Shown: positions 33,032-42,809, counted from the first letter of the stretch. The stretch: 64,000 nt of DNA from Catellicoccus marimammalium (GCF_965139335.1 NZ_CBCSEL010000004.1); one strand, 5' to 3'. The notes: a model not told the origin generated them from the letters alone. Numbers and translations are program-made.

Positions 33032-33685
33032 TTATTTTTCTTTTTTCTCTGGGAAGTAAGCTTCTACACGATAAATCACTTGCCCACGACTAGAAAACTT
33101 CTCTTCGTATTCTGTCATAATATTTCCTGCAAAATCACTGGCATGTAAATCTAACCAAACTTGTTTAATAATCATGCCATATTGTGAGAAACTCGCCAAT
33201 GAATATTCAAATAATCCTCGATTATCTGTTTTAAAATGAATTTCTCCATTCGGTTGTAAAATCTGTTCATACGTTTCTAAAAAAGAACGATAAGTTAATC
33301 TTCTTTTTTCATGACGTGTTTTTGGCCATGGATCAGAAAAATTCAAATACAATTGATGAACTTCTCCATCCGCAAAGTATTCATTCAAATTACGACCATC
33401 TACCAATAGTAATTTTAAATTCGGTACTTCTGATTCAACTAATTTATCTAAGGCATTCACAAGGACATTTTTATTCATTTCAATCCCGATATAATTAATT
33501 TCAGGATGTGCTTTTGCCATTTCATTAATGAAACGACCTTTCCCTGATCCGACCTCGATATGTAATGGTTGTTCTTTTTCAAATAATGTTTGCCATTTTC
33601 CACGATAGTCTTCTGGGTTTTGAATGACATATTGCGGATATTTTTCTAACATTGCTAAGGCTTGTGGTTTATTTCGCACACGCAC
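33032..33685 (-). CDS. trmB: tRNA (guanine-46-N7)-methyltransferase
   Basis: Makes m7G46 in the tRNA variable loop. 217 residues, beginning MRVRNKPQAL as is typical. SAM-binding HIEVGSGKGRFINEMA, then GIEMNKNVL, and the family signature LNFSDPWPKTRHEKRRLT. I chose GTG 33685, eight bases after AGGAGG. A TTG two codons earlier is too close to that site. It is six bases after ecsB, so the three genes may share a message. Confidence 0.96.
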   Translation of the reverse strand: MRVRNKPQALAMLEKYPQYVIQNPEDYRGKWQTLFEKEQPLHIEVGSGKGRFINEMAKAHPEINYIGIEMNKNVLVNALDKLVESEVPNLKLLLVDGRNLNEYFADGEVHQLYLNFSDPWPKTRHEKRRLTYRSFLETYEQILQPNGEIHFKTDNRGLFEYSLASFSQYGMIIKQVWLDLHASDFAGNIMTEYEEKFSSRGQVIYRVEAYFPEKKEK

Positions 33686-33697
33686 AGGCAAATCCTC

Positions 33698-34873
33698 CTA
33701 TTTCTTTTTCTTCCATGATAAGCGATAAAGGACTACTTCTTCAAGTAACAAAAGAATAAAAACGATTCCAGCTGTCGCTATGTCGGCGACATACCAACTC
33801 ATCGCTGCGACAGGTACAGCAAAAGCAAAGGAAATCCAAAAATAAATTCTTTGTAATGCGGCCTGCTGTTCTTTTTCTTTAACTGGATATAAATGAATCG
33901 CTAACACATAATCAAAAGCATGACGGATAGGTTGTATTTGTAATAGTAGTAAGTATAAGAAAGCCATCGCGCCAATGATAAGGACTCCTTTAGAAGGTCG
34001 TAACCATAAGAAAAGAAGGGTAATCAATGTTAAACGAATAAATAATCCAATATATTCATTATTACGAATCAATTCTCGCCAATATAAATAATCATAGGTA
34101 TGAGCCGCATCTTTTTTCATTCGATTTAACCATGGATCAAAATAGGCTCTGCGTTTTACTTTTGTTGTTACATCTGGCACATCCGTAAATAAGGCAAAGA
34201 AGCGATAAATTCGTTGCATTCGTTTTTCCTCATATTGAACTGCCTTTTCCCATTGGAAAAATGCTTCCTTATCTTTGATTGCCCATTGAATGGCAAATAA
34301 AAGAATGGTTGCCACAAAGCCAAATAGCGGCGACACGATAACCGATATAGCAAGTGTAATTGCGGCAAAAAGATAATAATATACCGCATGTTCTTTTGAT
34401 GAAAATAAAGCTTTTTCTTGGCGAATAAGGTCGATAGCTTTTAATAAAAGCAATTGTCCTCCAAGTAAAATCAGAGACACGATGGACCAAGAATGAACAG
34501 TAAATAATAAAGGAAGATAAGCTACAAAAGCAAGAATTAATACTACAGCAGGTAAAGCGTAAGATTGTTTCTTTGCTTTTTGCAAATACTTCGGTAACTC
34601 ATAAGTTTTTGGTAATAAAAAGACCATATCTGCACGTTGAAGATACGTAGCTAGTTTTCCAACCGATAACAATACGGTAAATAATAGAACATATAGCCAT
34701 AAAAAAGCGATATTTCCTTTTTCTAAGGTCTTAATCCAATTCGCATAATATAAAGCGAGTCCACCAAATAAAATAAAAAGAATCGCTGTAATGTGATCAT
34801 TAAAAACATAGCGCAAATAGCGCATCATTTTCTTTCTTTGGAGACGAATCCGCTCTTGGTATAATTTATCCAT
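33698..34873 (-). CDS. ecsB: ABC transporter permease EcsB
   Basis: Membrane partner of EcsA. Loss of Ecs in Bacillus affects secretion and intramembrane proteolysis. 391 residues with about nine hydrophobic helices, and the family-typical basic start RIRLQRKKMMRYLRYVFNDH. It overlaps ecsA by eight bases. Two elements of the dispersed palindrome kind lie in it (33780-33792 and a half-site near 34330). Confidence 0.92.
   Translation of the reverse strand: MDKLYQERIRLQRKKMMRYLRYVFNDHITAILFILFGGLALYYANWIKTLEKGNIAFLWLYVLLFTVLLSVGKLATYLQRADMVFLLPKTYELPKYLQKAKKQSYALPAVVLILAFVAYLPLLFTVHSWSIVSLILLGGQLLLLKAIDLIRQEKALFSSKEHAVYYYLFAAITLAISVIVSPLFGFVATILLFAIQWAIKDKEAFFQWEKAVQYEEKRMQRIYRFFALFTDVPDVTTKVKRRAYFDPWLNRMKKDAAHTYDYLYWRELIRNNEYIGLFIRLTLITLLFLWLRPSKGVLIIGAMAFLYLLLLQIQPIRHAFDYVLAIHLYPVKEKEQQAALQRIYFWISFAFAVPVAAMSWYVADIATAGIVFILLLLEEVVLYRLSWKKKK
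33780..33792. repeat. dispersed palindrome copy: ATGTCG-G-CGACAT
   Basis: Perfect six-base arms around one base, inside ecsB, encoding VADIA on the minus strand. Preceded by GCT as in two other copies. Confidence 0.7.
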
Positions 34874-35603
34874 GCATATTCTCCTTTGTTAATGATAAAT
34901 AAATCTCATCTAAGCTAGCATTTGGCATTGAAAATTGAGCTTGCAATTCTTCTAACGTTCCTGTTGCTAATACTTTTCCTTCATGTAGAACAATAAAACG
35001 ATCACAGAATTTTTCTGCGGTAGCTAAAATATGAGTAGACATTAAAATAGCTGCTCCCGCTTCTTTTGCTTCCACCATTAACTGTAGTAAAGAATCAATC
35101 GCTAAAGGATCTAACCCTAAAAAAGGTTCATCAATAATACATAATGTCGGTTCAATCATGAACGCACATAAAATCATTACCTTTTGTTTCATCCCTTTTG
35201 AAAAATGCACTGGGAACCAATCTAATTTTTCTTCTAAGCGGAATTTTTTTAATAGAGGCTTCACTCGCTCCCATGCCACATCCATTGGAATATCGTAAGC
35301 CATCGCTGTAACTTCAATATGCTCTTTTAATGTTAGTTCTTCATACAGACTTGGTGTTTCTGGAATAAAGCCAATATGAGAATAATATTTTTTTTCTGCT
35401 GTCTTTAGCGTATCGCCATCGACTTCAATTTTTCCTTTCATTGGTGATAATAATCCAATAATATGTTTAATTAAGGTACTTTTCCCAGCCCCATTTAGAC
35501 CAATCAATCCGACAAGTTCCCCATTATTGACCTCTAAAGAGACTTCTTTTAATACGGGAAAACTACCATATCCCCCCGTTAAATTTTCAATTTTTAACCC
35601 CAT
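34866..35603 (-). CDS. ecsA: ABC transporter ATP-binding protein EcsA
   Basis: ATPase that powers EcsB. 245 residues: Walker A GLIGLNGAGKSTLIKH (about 34-48), signature FSKGMKQKVMILCAFM, Walker B LCIIDEPFLGLD, and the H-loop in LMSTHIL. ATG 35603 has AGGAGGAATGGATT upstream. Divergent from hit across a 236-base gap. Confidence 0.95.
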   Translation of the reverse strand: MGLKIENLTGGYGSFPVLKEVSLEVNNGELVGLIGLNGAGKSTLIKHIIGLLSPMKGKIEVDGDTLKTAEKKYYSHIGFIPETPSLYEELTLKEHIEVTAMAYDIPMDVAWERVKPLLKKFRLEEKLDWFPVHFSKGMKQKVMILCAFMIEPTLCIIDEPFLGLDPLAIDSLLQLMVEAKEAGAAILMSTHILATAEKFCDRFIVLHEGKVLATGTLEELQAQFSMPNASLDEIYLSLTKENMHG

Positions 35604-35768
35604 AATCCATTCCTCCTAATTCTTTTATTATATCATTTTCTCATTCTTTGGATTTCTAAATAAACTTTTCTTATCTTCTCTCTTTATTGTTACAATTCTT
35701 TACTCTCTCATGGTAACATAGAGAAGGATAGAGTGATTATATAAATCATTCACTTACTTCTTTATGAT

Positions 35769-35805
35769 AGAAGAAAGACACGAAAAAAACAAAAATCTTT
35801 CTTCT
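35769..35805. other. long inverted repeat in the ecsA-hit intergenic region
   Basis: AGAAGAAAGA (35769-35778) and TCTTTCTTCT (35796-35805), loop of 17 bases. No T-run follows, so it is not a terminator; it would fold in the hit leader. The rest of 35604-35839 is A/T-rich and should hold two divergent promoters that I cannot place with confidence. Confidence 0.45.
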
Positions 35806-35839
35806 TCATAAGTAATAATTAAAAAACGAGGGACTCACT

Positions 35840-36274
35840 ATGAAGGATTGTATTTTTTGTAAAATCGCCCAAAAGGAAATTCCAAGTTACAAAATCTATG
35901 AAGATGATGTTGTTTACGCTTTCTTAGATTTAAGTCAAGTAACCCCAGGGCACACATTAGTTATTCCAAAAACGCATTGCCAAGATATTTTTGAATATGA
36001 TGCAACCTTAGCGGGTGAAGTATTTGCACGCATTCCTAAAATTGCTCGTGCTTTACAAGCTGCTTTTCCAGAAATGAAAGGATTAAATATCTTAAATAAT
36101 AACCGAGAATTAGCTGGACAAACGGTCTTCCATTCTCATATTCATTTACTACCTCGCTATGCACAAAATGATGGATTAACAATTGAATTTACGGACCATT
36201 CTTCTCAATATACCGAAGAAGAAATGAAGCGTATCGCTAACCGTATCGCCGAAGAATTAGAAGGAGAAAAATAA
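35840..36274 (+). CDS. hit: HIT family protein
   Basis: Histidine-triad nucleotide hydrolase. 144 residues beginning MKDCIFCKIAQKEIPSYKIY (zinc CxxC), with GHTLVIPKTH and the triad HSHIHLLPRY near residue 99-108. ATG 35840 follows GAGGGACTCACT. The stop overlaps the next start by one base. Divergence from ecsA is the conserved Bacilli order. Confidence 0.95.
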   Translation: MKDCIFCKIAQKEIPSYKIYEDDVVYAFLDLSQVTPGHTLVIPKTHCQDIFEYDATLAGEVFARIPKIARALQAAFPEMKGLNILNNNRELAGQTVFHSHIHLLPRYAQNDGLTIEFTDHSSQYTEEEMKRIANRIAEELEGEK

Positions 36275-36726
36275 TGTTAGGCACTGTATTATCAACACTT
36301 TTAGGTGTAGCGACAGGCGCTATAGTCGGTGTGTTTGAAGCACCCACTTCCGGAAAAGAATTGCGACGAAAAATCGTTGATGAAACAAAGCATCTTTCTT
36401 CAGATTTACATGAAGTACAAGATTCATTAAATGATGTTCGCCAATCTTTCCACCATTTAACTCAGACATTGCAGACGGTGATTCCACAAATGAAAGAAGA
36501 TGTGGAAGAATTAAAGCGTGCTGCTGAATTTCAATTGAATCCACGAATTCAACGGGTACAACAAAGTATTCAAATCTTACAACAAGATCTTGCAGCAGCG
36601 AAAGGAGAAGAAGAAGTGAAAAACATCATTGTTTCTCCTTTAACATTACGTGCACCAAGTTATTTTGTGTATGAACAACTGTTGGACCAAAAAGCAATGC
36701 AAAAAAGAAGAACGAAGAAAAAATAA
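36274..36726 (+). CDS. YtxH-like protein
   Basis: 150 residues. The N-terminal segment LLGVATGAIVGVFEAPTSGKELRRKI is the YtxH signature: a short hydrophobic anchor followed by AP-SGKELR. A long helical, Gln- and Leu-rich region follows (about 35-115), likely coiled coil, with a basic end QKRRTKKK. Starts inside the hit stop (TAATG). Function unknown; related proteins are often general-stress proteins. Confidence 0.85.
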   Translation: MLGTVLSTLLGVATGAIVGVFEAPTSGKELRRKIVDETKHLSSDLHEVQDSLNDVRQSFHHLTQTLQTVIPQMKEDVEELKRAAEFQLNPRIQRVQQSIQILQQDLAAAKGEEEVKNIIVSPLTLRAPSYFVYEQLLDQKAMQKRRTKKK

Positions 36727-36735
36727 GAAGTTTAA

Positions 36736-36783
36736 TTTTTTTTATCAATAGATAAAAAAAGAATGACAGAATTCTTTTTTTTC
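36736..36783 (+). terminator. terminator-like hairpins before prsA
   Basis: Two A/T-rich hairpins in a row: TTTTTTTATC / GATAAAAAAA (36736-36760) and AAAAAGAAT / ATTCTTTTT (about 36755-36780) ending in a T-run. They would end the hit-ytxH message. Confidence 0.65.
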
Positions 36784-36821
36784 AGTAAGATAGAAAAAGA
36801 AACTAAAGGAGAGAGAAAACT

Positions 36822-37772
36822 ATGAAAAAAAGCATGTTAACTATCGCCACTGCTAGCTTATGTGGTTTATTTTTATTAACTGGGTGTGGTAAGAAAGACG
36901 ATTATGTCGTATCTATGAAAGGTGGCGGCATTACACAAGAACAATACTATAACAAAATCAAAACTTTAGAAACAAGCCAACAAACTTTACAACAAATGGT
37001 TATCGCTAAAGTTGCTGAAGAACAATGTGGAGATAAAGTTTCTGATAAAGATGTAGATAAAGAATTAGAAAAAATCCAAAAACAAATTGGTGGTAAAGAT
37101 AAATTTGAACAACAATTAAAATTAATTGGTCAATCTGAATCATCATTCAAAAAATCATTAAAACAACAATTAACAATTCAAGAATTATTGAAATCAAATG
37201 TTAAAGTCACAGATGATCAAATGAAAAAAGCCTTCAAAGACTTCCATCCAGAAGTAGAAGCACAAGTAATTTGCGTATCTGAAAAGAAAAAAGCTGATGA
37301 TTTATTAGCTAAAGTTGAAAAAGATCCTAAGAAATTTGGCGAAATTGCGAAGAAAGAATCTGCAGATGAAAGCGCGAAAAAAGATGGAGAAATTACTTTT
37401 GACTCTAACTCTACAAACGTTCCTGCCGCAGTAAAAGAAGCTGCATGGAAAATGAAAGATGGACAAATCTCTAAAGTAATTAAAGCATCAACACAAGATC
37501 CATCTACTTTACAAACGATTGATTCTTACTACATTATCAAAATGAATAAACAACAAGATAAAGGTAACGACTATAAGAAATATGAAAAAGAATTAAAAGA
37601 TATCGTTACTCAACAAGAATTATCTAACCCTACATTCATGCAAGAAACAATTAAGAAAGCATTGAAAGAAGAAGATGTTAAAGTTGATGACAAAGACTTA
37701 CAAAATGTCTTAGCTCAATTTACAGGTGCTTCTAATAGCGACCAAAAAGATGACAAAAAAGAAGAAAAATAA
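36822..37772 (+). CDS. prsA: foldase lipoprotein PrsA
   Basis: Extracellular peptidyl-prolyl isomerase anchored by lipid that helps secreted proteins fold. 316 residues. Lipoprotein signal with lipobox LLTGC (Cys22). N-terminal SurA-like helical region, then a parvulin domain (EVEAQVICVSEKKKADDLL, FGEIAKKESADESAKKDGEI), and a charged C-terminal tail ending DDKKEEK. The parvulin part is somewhat divergent, so isomerase activity is likely but not sure. ATG 36822 follows AAAGGAGAGAGAAAACT. Confidence 0.92.
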   Translation: MKKSMLTIATASLCGLFLLTGCGKKDDYVVSMKGGGITQEQYYNKIKTLETSQQTLQQMVIAKVAEEQCGDKVSDKDVDKELEKIQKQIGGKDKFEQQLKLIGQSESSFKKSLKQQLTIQELLKSNVKVTDDQMKKAFKDFHPEVEAQVICVSEKKKADDLLAKVEKDPKKFGEIAKKESADESAKKDGEITFDSNSTNVPAAVKEAAWKMKDGQISKVIKASTQDPSTLQTIDSYYIIKMNKQQDKGNDYKKYEKELKDIVTQQELSNPTFMQETIKKALKEEDVKVDDKDLQNVLAQFTGASNSDQKDDKKEEK

Positions 37773-37780
37773 TTAAAAAT

Positions 37781-37820
37781 AAAAAAACTCGGAAGGAAAT
37801 CTATCCTTCCGAGTTTTTTT
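37781..37820. terminator. bidirectional terminator between prsA and mprF
   Basis: Strong stem ACTCGGAAGGA / TCCTTCCGAGT with A-run before (37781-37787) and T-run after (to 37820), between convergent genes. Confidence 0.93.
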
Positions 37821-40257
37821 ATTTCTTACCTAAGCGGAAAAAACATTGAATGAGTAAGAAAATAAAAGGTTGATGTCCACGATAACATAAATAGCGATGA
37901 TGCCATTCATTCACATAAGGAGCTAAACGTTGACGTTGTTGTTCAAAATTAGTCATCGTATTCCCAAAGTTATAAATCACATGGATCCATTTTTCTTCTA
38001 AAAAGGCATAAGAAGAATTCCCTACGTTTGCTAGAGGACTAAATTCTAAAGAAAGTTGTTTTCCTTTCTGTTGCGCAATTTGTTCTAGCGCTTGTAAAAT
38101 TTCTACTGTTTGCTCTTTTTCTTCTTGCTCTGTAAAAATTCCTAGAACACTATAATATTGCTCATTTTCTGTAATCACCGCATAGCCCACACGAGCCTCT
38201 TTTTGACCAAAAGCTAAAATCGTATTTTGTTCTAATACTTCTTTTTTCAGCCAAAAATCTTTAGGAGCAGGATAATCGGAAACTTTTTTTCGCAAATAAG
38301 AAGATAACATTGGGTACTCTTCTACCCACTCTTCTTTGGAAATTTCTGTAAAATCAAGATCCTTTTCTTTTGCTTTTTGCGCTACCGCAAATCCTTCTTC
38401 CCCAATATTCATAAATTTAAATCCTAGTTCATGTAAGGCTAAACTAAATTTTTGGTTGGCAAACAAAGCAACTACTTGATAGTCATTAATGTCTGCCTGC
38501 GTCATAAAGGCTTCCATCGCCTCTTTCCAATACTTTTCTTCCCCTAATGGCGTAGAAAGTAAAATACAACGATTCGCTCGAATAAAGAACGTCAAAATCA
38601 CCTGAATTTGATTTTCTTTTTGATAATAAAAGTGACGATATTCTCCAGTATAAGCAAGTTGTTGATAACGATCACAACCATATTTTTTCGCCAATGGTAA
38701 GAAGTATTGCTCTTGATATGCTTCACCAAAAGGTACATCACTAGAAAGATAATGGTATAAAGCGACTAAAATCAAAATCGCCACTAAGAGACCAATCAAT
38801 CCTTGGAACCAAATCTTTTCTGACGGGAACAGCCAAAACTTCAAGGTTGGTCCTTGTTGAACATTGCTTGTAAAGTAGCCAATCACGCCATAAAAAATAA
38901 AAATAAATAAAAAGATGGTACTATCTAGTAATAATGCACTCCAAGAATAAACAAAGCGCTCACGATAAAATTGATGTCTTGATAGATATAATAGTAAGAA
39001 GGTTACAACAAAAAAGAGCATCAATTGCCACGAGCGTGTCGCCAACACGGTGTTGATAAAGCAAAAAATCAGTAATAATAAGCTAGCGCGATACGCCTTT
39101 TTCACTTGGTCATTTACCCCTCGAGCAAGACCAATCAGTAATAATCCGACAATCATATTTAATGCTTGGTCAAAAAAGTGCATTGAAAATGGGAAAATAT
39201 AATTCACCACTTGGCTAACAGCAGATAAGTTAGGAATGGCTGATAAAATAATCATTAAAATTCCTGAGCCATATAAAATCACCGAAACAAAACGATGAGA
39301 AACTTTACTAAAGAAACGAGAAGGTAAACCGGCAAATAGACGATTGATTTTTGTTCCTGTTTCTTTTGTAAATAAAATTAAGCCAGAAATAAAAGGAATG
39401 ACATAGTAAAAAAGACGATAGAATAAGAGCCACATTAAAGCAATTTCTTTACTAATGCCTAAGCTATTCAATCCTAAAATCATCAACACATCAAAGGTTC
39501 CCATTCCTCCAGGAACCATCGTTAACATCCCAATCAATGTCGCTACAACAAAGAGAGGAGCAATTTGGACAATCGATGTTTCTTTTGTAATTTGATACCC
39601 AATCCAAAGGAAAATTCCTAATGCGCCTGTCCATTGTCCTAAAGAAGCCAAGTAAAATGTAGCTAATGTTCTTTTAGAAAAATCACGGAAAAATTTTCTT
39701 GAACGGGCAACAAATAAAAGTAACAATACGACATAGCCACTTCCTAATAATAGCCAAAGAGTATACGAGCGATACATCGCTTCACTAGGAACAAGATAAA
39801 TCACGCCCAACATAATCAAACAAAGCGTAGAAAGTCCACTTAAAAGAAAGAGTGTTGATTTTGTAATATCTGCAATCGCATCTTTTGTTTTTTCTTTTTC
39901 CATATAGCGATTTGCTCGCAAAGTGACACCAACGACTCCACCAAAACCTACTAGGTTATTAATCGTATTGATAATCCAACCTTCTTTAAGTAAAGAACGG
40001 GTAGTAATCTTTGTTTTTAACAACCGTGTCGTCGCTACATCATATAAAATCATCGGTGTGGCGGCGACACACCCTAAAATCATCATCGAAAGAATCGACA
40101 TTGCGCCTTGTTGTTGCAATAAAGTCATAAACTTATGCCAAGTCATTCCTTGTAAAATACGACTTAATTGATTGACAACAAAGAACAAAATCGAAGCAAT
40201 GAAGATAATTTTAAACCACAGTAGATGATCTTTCACCCACTGCCATATTTTTTTCAT
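37819..40257 (-). CDS. mprF: bifunctional phosphatidylglycerol lysyltransferase/flippase
   Basis: Adds an amino acid from aminoacyl-tRNA to phosphatidylglycerol and flips the product outward, lowering surface charge and susceptibility to cationic peptides. 812 residues: about 14 hydrophobic helices (1-490), with the flippase segment MVPGGMGTFDVLMILGL, then a cytosolic GNAT-like synthase domain (about 500-812). ATG 40257 has AAAGGAGGAGAAGAA upstream. Lysine specificity is assumed from the commonest family member. Two palindrome-like elements lie in it (39035-39049 and 40055-40073). Confidence 0.94.
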   Translation of the reverse strand: MKKIWQWVKDHLLWFKIIFIASILFFVVNQLSRILQGMTWHKFMTLLQQQGAMSILSMMILGCVAATPMILYDVATTRLLKTKITTRSLLKEGWIINTINNLVGFGGVVGVTLRANRYMEKEKTKDAIADITKSTLFLLSGLSTLCLIMLGVIYLVPSEAMYRSYTLWLLLGSGYVVLLLLFVARSRKFFRDFSKRTLATFYLASLGQWTGALGIFLWIGYQITKETSIVQIAPLFVVATLIGMLTMVPGGMGTFDVLMILGLNSLGISKEIALMWLLFYRLFYYVIPFISGLILFTKETGTKINRLFAGLPSRFFSKVSHRFVSVILYGSGILMIILSAIPNLSAVSQVVNYIFPFSMHFFDQALNMIVGLLLIGLARGVNDQVKKAYRASLLLLIFCFINTVLATRSWQLMLFFVVTFLLLYLSRHQFYRERFVYSWSALLLDSTIFLFIFIFYGVIGYFTSNVQQGPTLKFWLFPSEKIWFQGLIGLLVAILILVALYHYLSSDVPFGEAYQEQYFLPLAKKYGCDRYQQLAYTGEYRHFYYQKENQIQVILTFFIRANRCILLSTPLGEEKYWKEAMEAFMTQADINDYQVVALFANQKFSLALHELGFKFMNIGEEGFAVAQKAKEKDLDFTEISKEEWVEEYPMLSSYLRKKVSDYPAPKDFWLKKEVLEQNTILAFGQKEARVGYAVITENEQYYSVLGIFTEQEEKEQTVEILQALEQIAQQKGKQLSLEFSPLANVGNSSYAFLEEKWIHVIYNFGNTMTNFEQQRQRLAPYVNEWHHRYLCYRGHQPFIFLLIQCFFRLGKK
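39035..39049. repeat. dispersed palindrome variant: CGTGT-CGCCA-ACACG
   Basis: Inside mprF. Compared with the mutS2 copy, GTGTCGCC-AACACGG lacks one base, as if an imperfect copy. Confidence 0.5.
40055..40073. repeat. dispersed palindrome variant: GGTGTG-N7-CACACC
   Basis: Inside mprF; contains GGCGACACACC. A half-site CGTGTCGTCGC lies about 30 bases to the left. Confidence 0.45.
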
Positions 40258-40394
40258 TTCTTCTCCTCCTTTCTTCTTTATTTTGCCAAAATCATAACAT
40301 ACCTATCGTAACATAGGTACTTCTCTTGTGCATCGTTTTCTTGAGAGAAAAAGAAAAAGGATGGAGAAAAATCTTCTCCATCCCATCTTTTTTA

Positions 40395-42809
40395 TTAGTT
40401 AGCAACAATATTAACAATTTTGTTTGGAATCACAATGACTTTACGGATTGTTTTTCCTTCTAATTGTTCTTGTACTTTATCTAAAGCTAATGCTGCTTTT
40501 TCTAATACTTCTTTATCTTCATCGACATTAGCCATGAATTTAGCTTTCAATTTACCGTTGATTTGAACAATCATTTCTACTTCATTTTCCACTAATGCTT
40601 CTTCATCATAGGTTGGCCATGGAACATAAGAAATAGATTCGTTATGACCTAATGCTTCCCAAATTTCTTCACAAATATGAGGCGCAATTGGTGCTAATAA
40701 TTGAATAAATCCTTCTGCATATTCTTTTGGAACAACATTAGCTTTATTCGCTTCATTTACAAAGACCATCATTTGTGAGATGGCTGTGTTGAAATGTAAT
40801 GCATCAAAGTCCGCAGATACTTTTTTCACTGTTTGATGGTAAACTTTTGTCAATGTTGTATCGTCTGATTCTTGAACTTTATCACTTAATTCATCATGAT
40901 CGTTCATGAATAAACGCCATACGCGATCTAAGAATTTATGGCTTCCTTCTAAGCCATTTTCGCTCCAAGCAATAGAAGCATCTAATGGTCCCATAAACAT
41001 TTCATATAAGCGTAGCGTGTCGGCGCCATACTGATCGACTACATCATCTGGATTCACTACATTTCCACGAGATTTACTCATTTTCTCGTTATTTTCCCCT
41101 AAAATCATTCCTTGGTTGAATAATTTTTGGAATGGTTCTTTTGTTGGAACTACACCTAAATCATAAAGGAATTTATGCCAGAAACGAGCATATAATAAGT
41201 GTAATACAGCATGTTCTGCTCCACCGATATAGATGTCTACTGGTAACCATTTTTCTAATTTATCGTAATCCGCTAATTTTTCTTTATTATGTGGGTCGAT
41301 ATAGCGTAAGAAATACCAAGAACTTCCAGCCCATTGTGGCATTGTGTTTGTTTCACGACGACCTTTCATTCCTGTTTTTGGATCAACTACTTCTACCCAT
41401 TCTTCAATATTTGCTAATGGAGATTCTCCAGTACCACTTGGTTTAATATTATTTGTTACTGGTAAACGTAGTGGTAATTCTTCTTCTGGAACTGCTGTTG
41501 TTGTTCCATCTTCCCAATGAATAATTGGAATTGGTTCTCCCCAATAACGTTGGCGACTGAATAACCAGTCACGTAGACGATAAGTAATTTCTTTGTGACC
41601 TACTTGATGTTCTTCTAACCATTGAATCATTGCTTGAATCGCTTCTTCTTTATCCATTCCATCTAAAAAGTCAGAATGAATATGGCGTCCATCTCCTGTG
41701 TAAGCCTCTTTTTCTACATCGCCACCTTCAATCACTGGGCGAATCGGTAAGTCATATTGTTTAGCAAACTCGTAGTCACGTTCGTCATGTGCTGGAACGG
41801 CCATAATTGCTCCTGTACCATAGCTAGATAAAACGTAATCGCCAATCCAAATTGGTAATTTTTCTTTTGTAATCGGATGAATCGCATAAGCTCCTGTGAA
41901 GACTCCAGATTTTTCTTTTGCTAAATCAGTACGATCTAAATCTGATTTTTTCGCTGCAACTTCTACATAAGCTTCCACTGCTTCTTTTTGTTCTGGCGTA
42001 GTAATTTTAGCTACTAATTCATGTTCTGGAGCTAATACAGAGTAAGTTACACCAAATAAAGTATCTGGACGAGTCGTAAATACTTCGTAAGATTCTTCTG
42101 TATCTGCTACAGCAAAGCGAACCATTGCTCCTTCAGATTTACCAATCCAGTTGCGTTGCATATCTTTAATGCTTTCTGGCCAATCCACAAGATCTAAGTC
42201 TTCTAATAAACGATCTGCATAAGCAGTAATTTTTAACATCCATTGTTTCATTGGTTTACGATATACTGGGTGTCCACCACGTTCACTTTTTCCATCGATA
42301 ACCTCTTCATTGGCTAATACAGTTCCTAAAGCTGGGCACCAGTTTACTGGAATTTCTGCTTCATAGGCTAAGCCTTTTTCATACATTTTAGTGAAAATCC
42401 ATTGTGTCCATTTATAGTATTCTGGATCTGTAGTATTGATCTCACGATCCCAATCATAACTAAAGCCTAAAGAATTGATTTGACGTTTAAAGTTATCAAT
42501 ATTTTCTTGTGTGAAATCTGCTGGGTTATTTCCTGTATCTAACGCATATTGCTCTGCTGGTAAACCAAATGCATCCCAACCCATTGGGTGTAATACATTA
42601 TACCCTTGAGCACGTTTATAACGAGATAAAATATCTGTCGCTGTATATCCTTCTGGATGCCCAACGTGTAACCCTTGACCAGATGGATAAGGGAACATAT
42701 CTAAGGCATAAAAGTTTTCTTTTTCTGGATCTTCCCCAGTTTTAAACGTATGGTTTTCTTGCCAATATTTTTGCCATTTTTTTTCAATCTTATGATGGTT
42801 GTAAGGCAT
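40395..42809 (-). CDS. leuS: leucyl-tRNA synthetase
   Basis: Charges tRNA-Leu, with editing. 804 residues. HIGH region PYPSGQGLHVGHPEG (near 42-56), editing (CP1) domain with TTRPDTLFGVTY, WAGSSWYFLRYIDPH, and KMSKSRGNVVNPDDV near residue 575. ATG 42809 has AAGGAGGAAGAAT upstream. The leader at 42826-42930 carries a terminator-like hairpin instead of an evident T-box. Two tRNA-Leu genes are at the right end of the window. Confidence 0.97.
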   Translation of the reverse strand: MPYNHHKIEKKWQKYWQENHTFKTGEDPEKENFYALDMFPYPSGQGLHVGHPEGYTATDILSRYKRAQGYNVLHPMGWDAFGLPAEQYALDTGNNPADFTQENIDNFKRQINSLGFSYDWDREINTTDPEYYKWTQWIFTKMYEKGLAYEAEIPVNWCPALGTVLANEEVIDGKSERGGHPVYRKPMKQWMLKITAYADRLLEDLDLVDWPESIKDMQRNWIGKSEGAMVRFAVADTEESYEVFTTRPDTLFGVTYSVLAPEHELVAKITTPEQKEAVEAYVEVAAKKSDLDRTDLAKEKSGVFTGAYAIHPITKEKLPIWIGDYVLSSYGTGAIMAVPAHDERDYEFAKQYDLPIRPVIEGGDVEKEAYTGDGRHIHSDFLDGMDKEEAIQAMIQWLEEHQVGHKEITYRLRDWLFSRQRYWGEPIPIIHWEDGTTTAVPEEELPLRLPVTNNIKPSGTGESPLANIEEWVEVVDPKTGMKGRRETNTMPQWAGSSWYFLRYIDPHNKEKLADYDKLEKWLPVDIYIGGAEHAVLHLLYARFWHKFLYDLGVVPTKEPFQKLFNQGMILGENNEKMSKSRGNVVNPDDVVDQYGADTLRLYEMFMGPLDASIAWSENGLEGSHKFLDRVWRLFMNDHDELSDKVQESDDTTLTKVYHQTVKKVSADFDALHFNTAISQMMVFVNEANKANVVPKEYAEGFIQLLAPIAPHICEEIWEALGHNESISYVPWPTYDEEALVENEVEMIVQINGKLKAKFMANVDEDKEVLEKAALALDKVQEQLEGKTIRKVIVIPNKIVNIVAN

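Noticed and set aside
41014..41028. GTGTCGGCGCCATAC in leuS as a palindrome copy
   Set aside because: Only one arm is present and the codons belong to the conserved YGADTLR segment.
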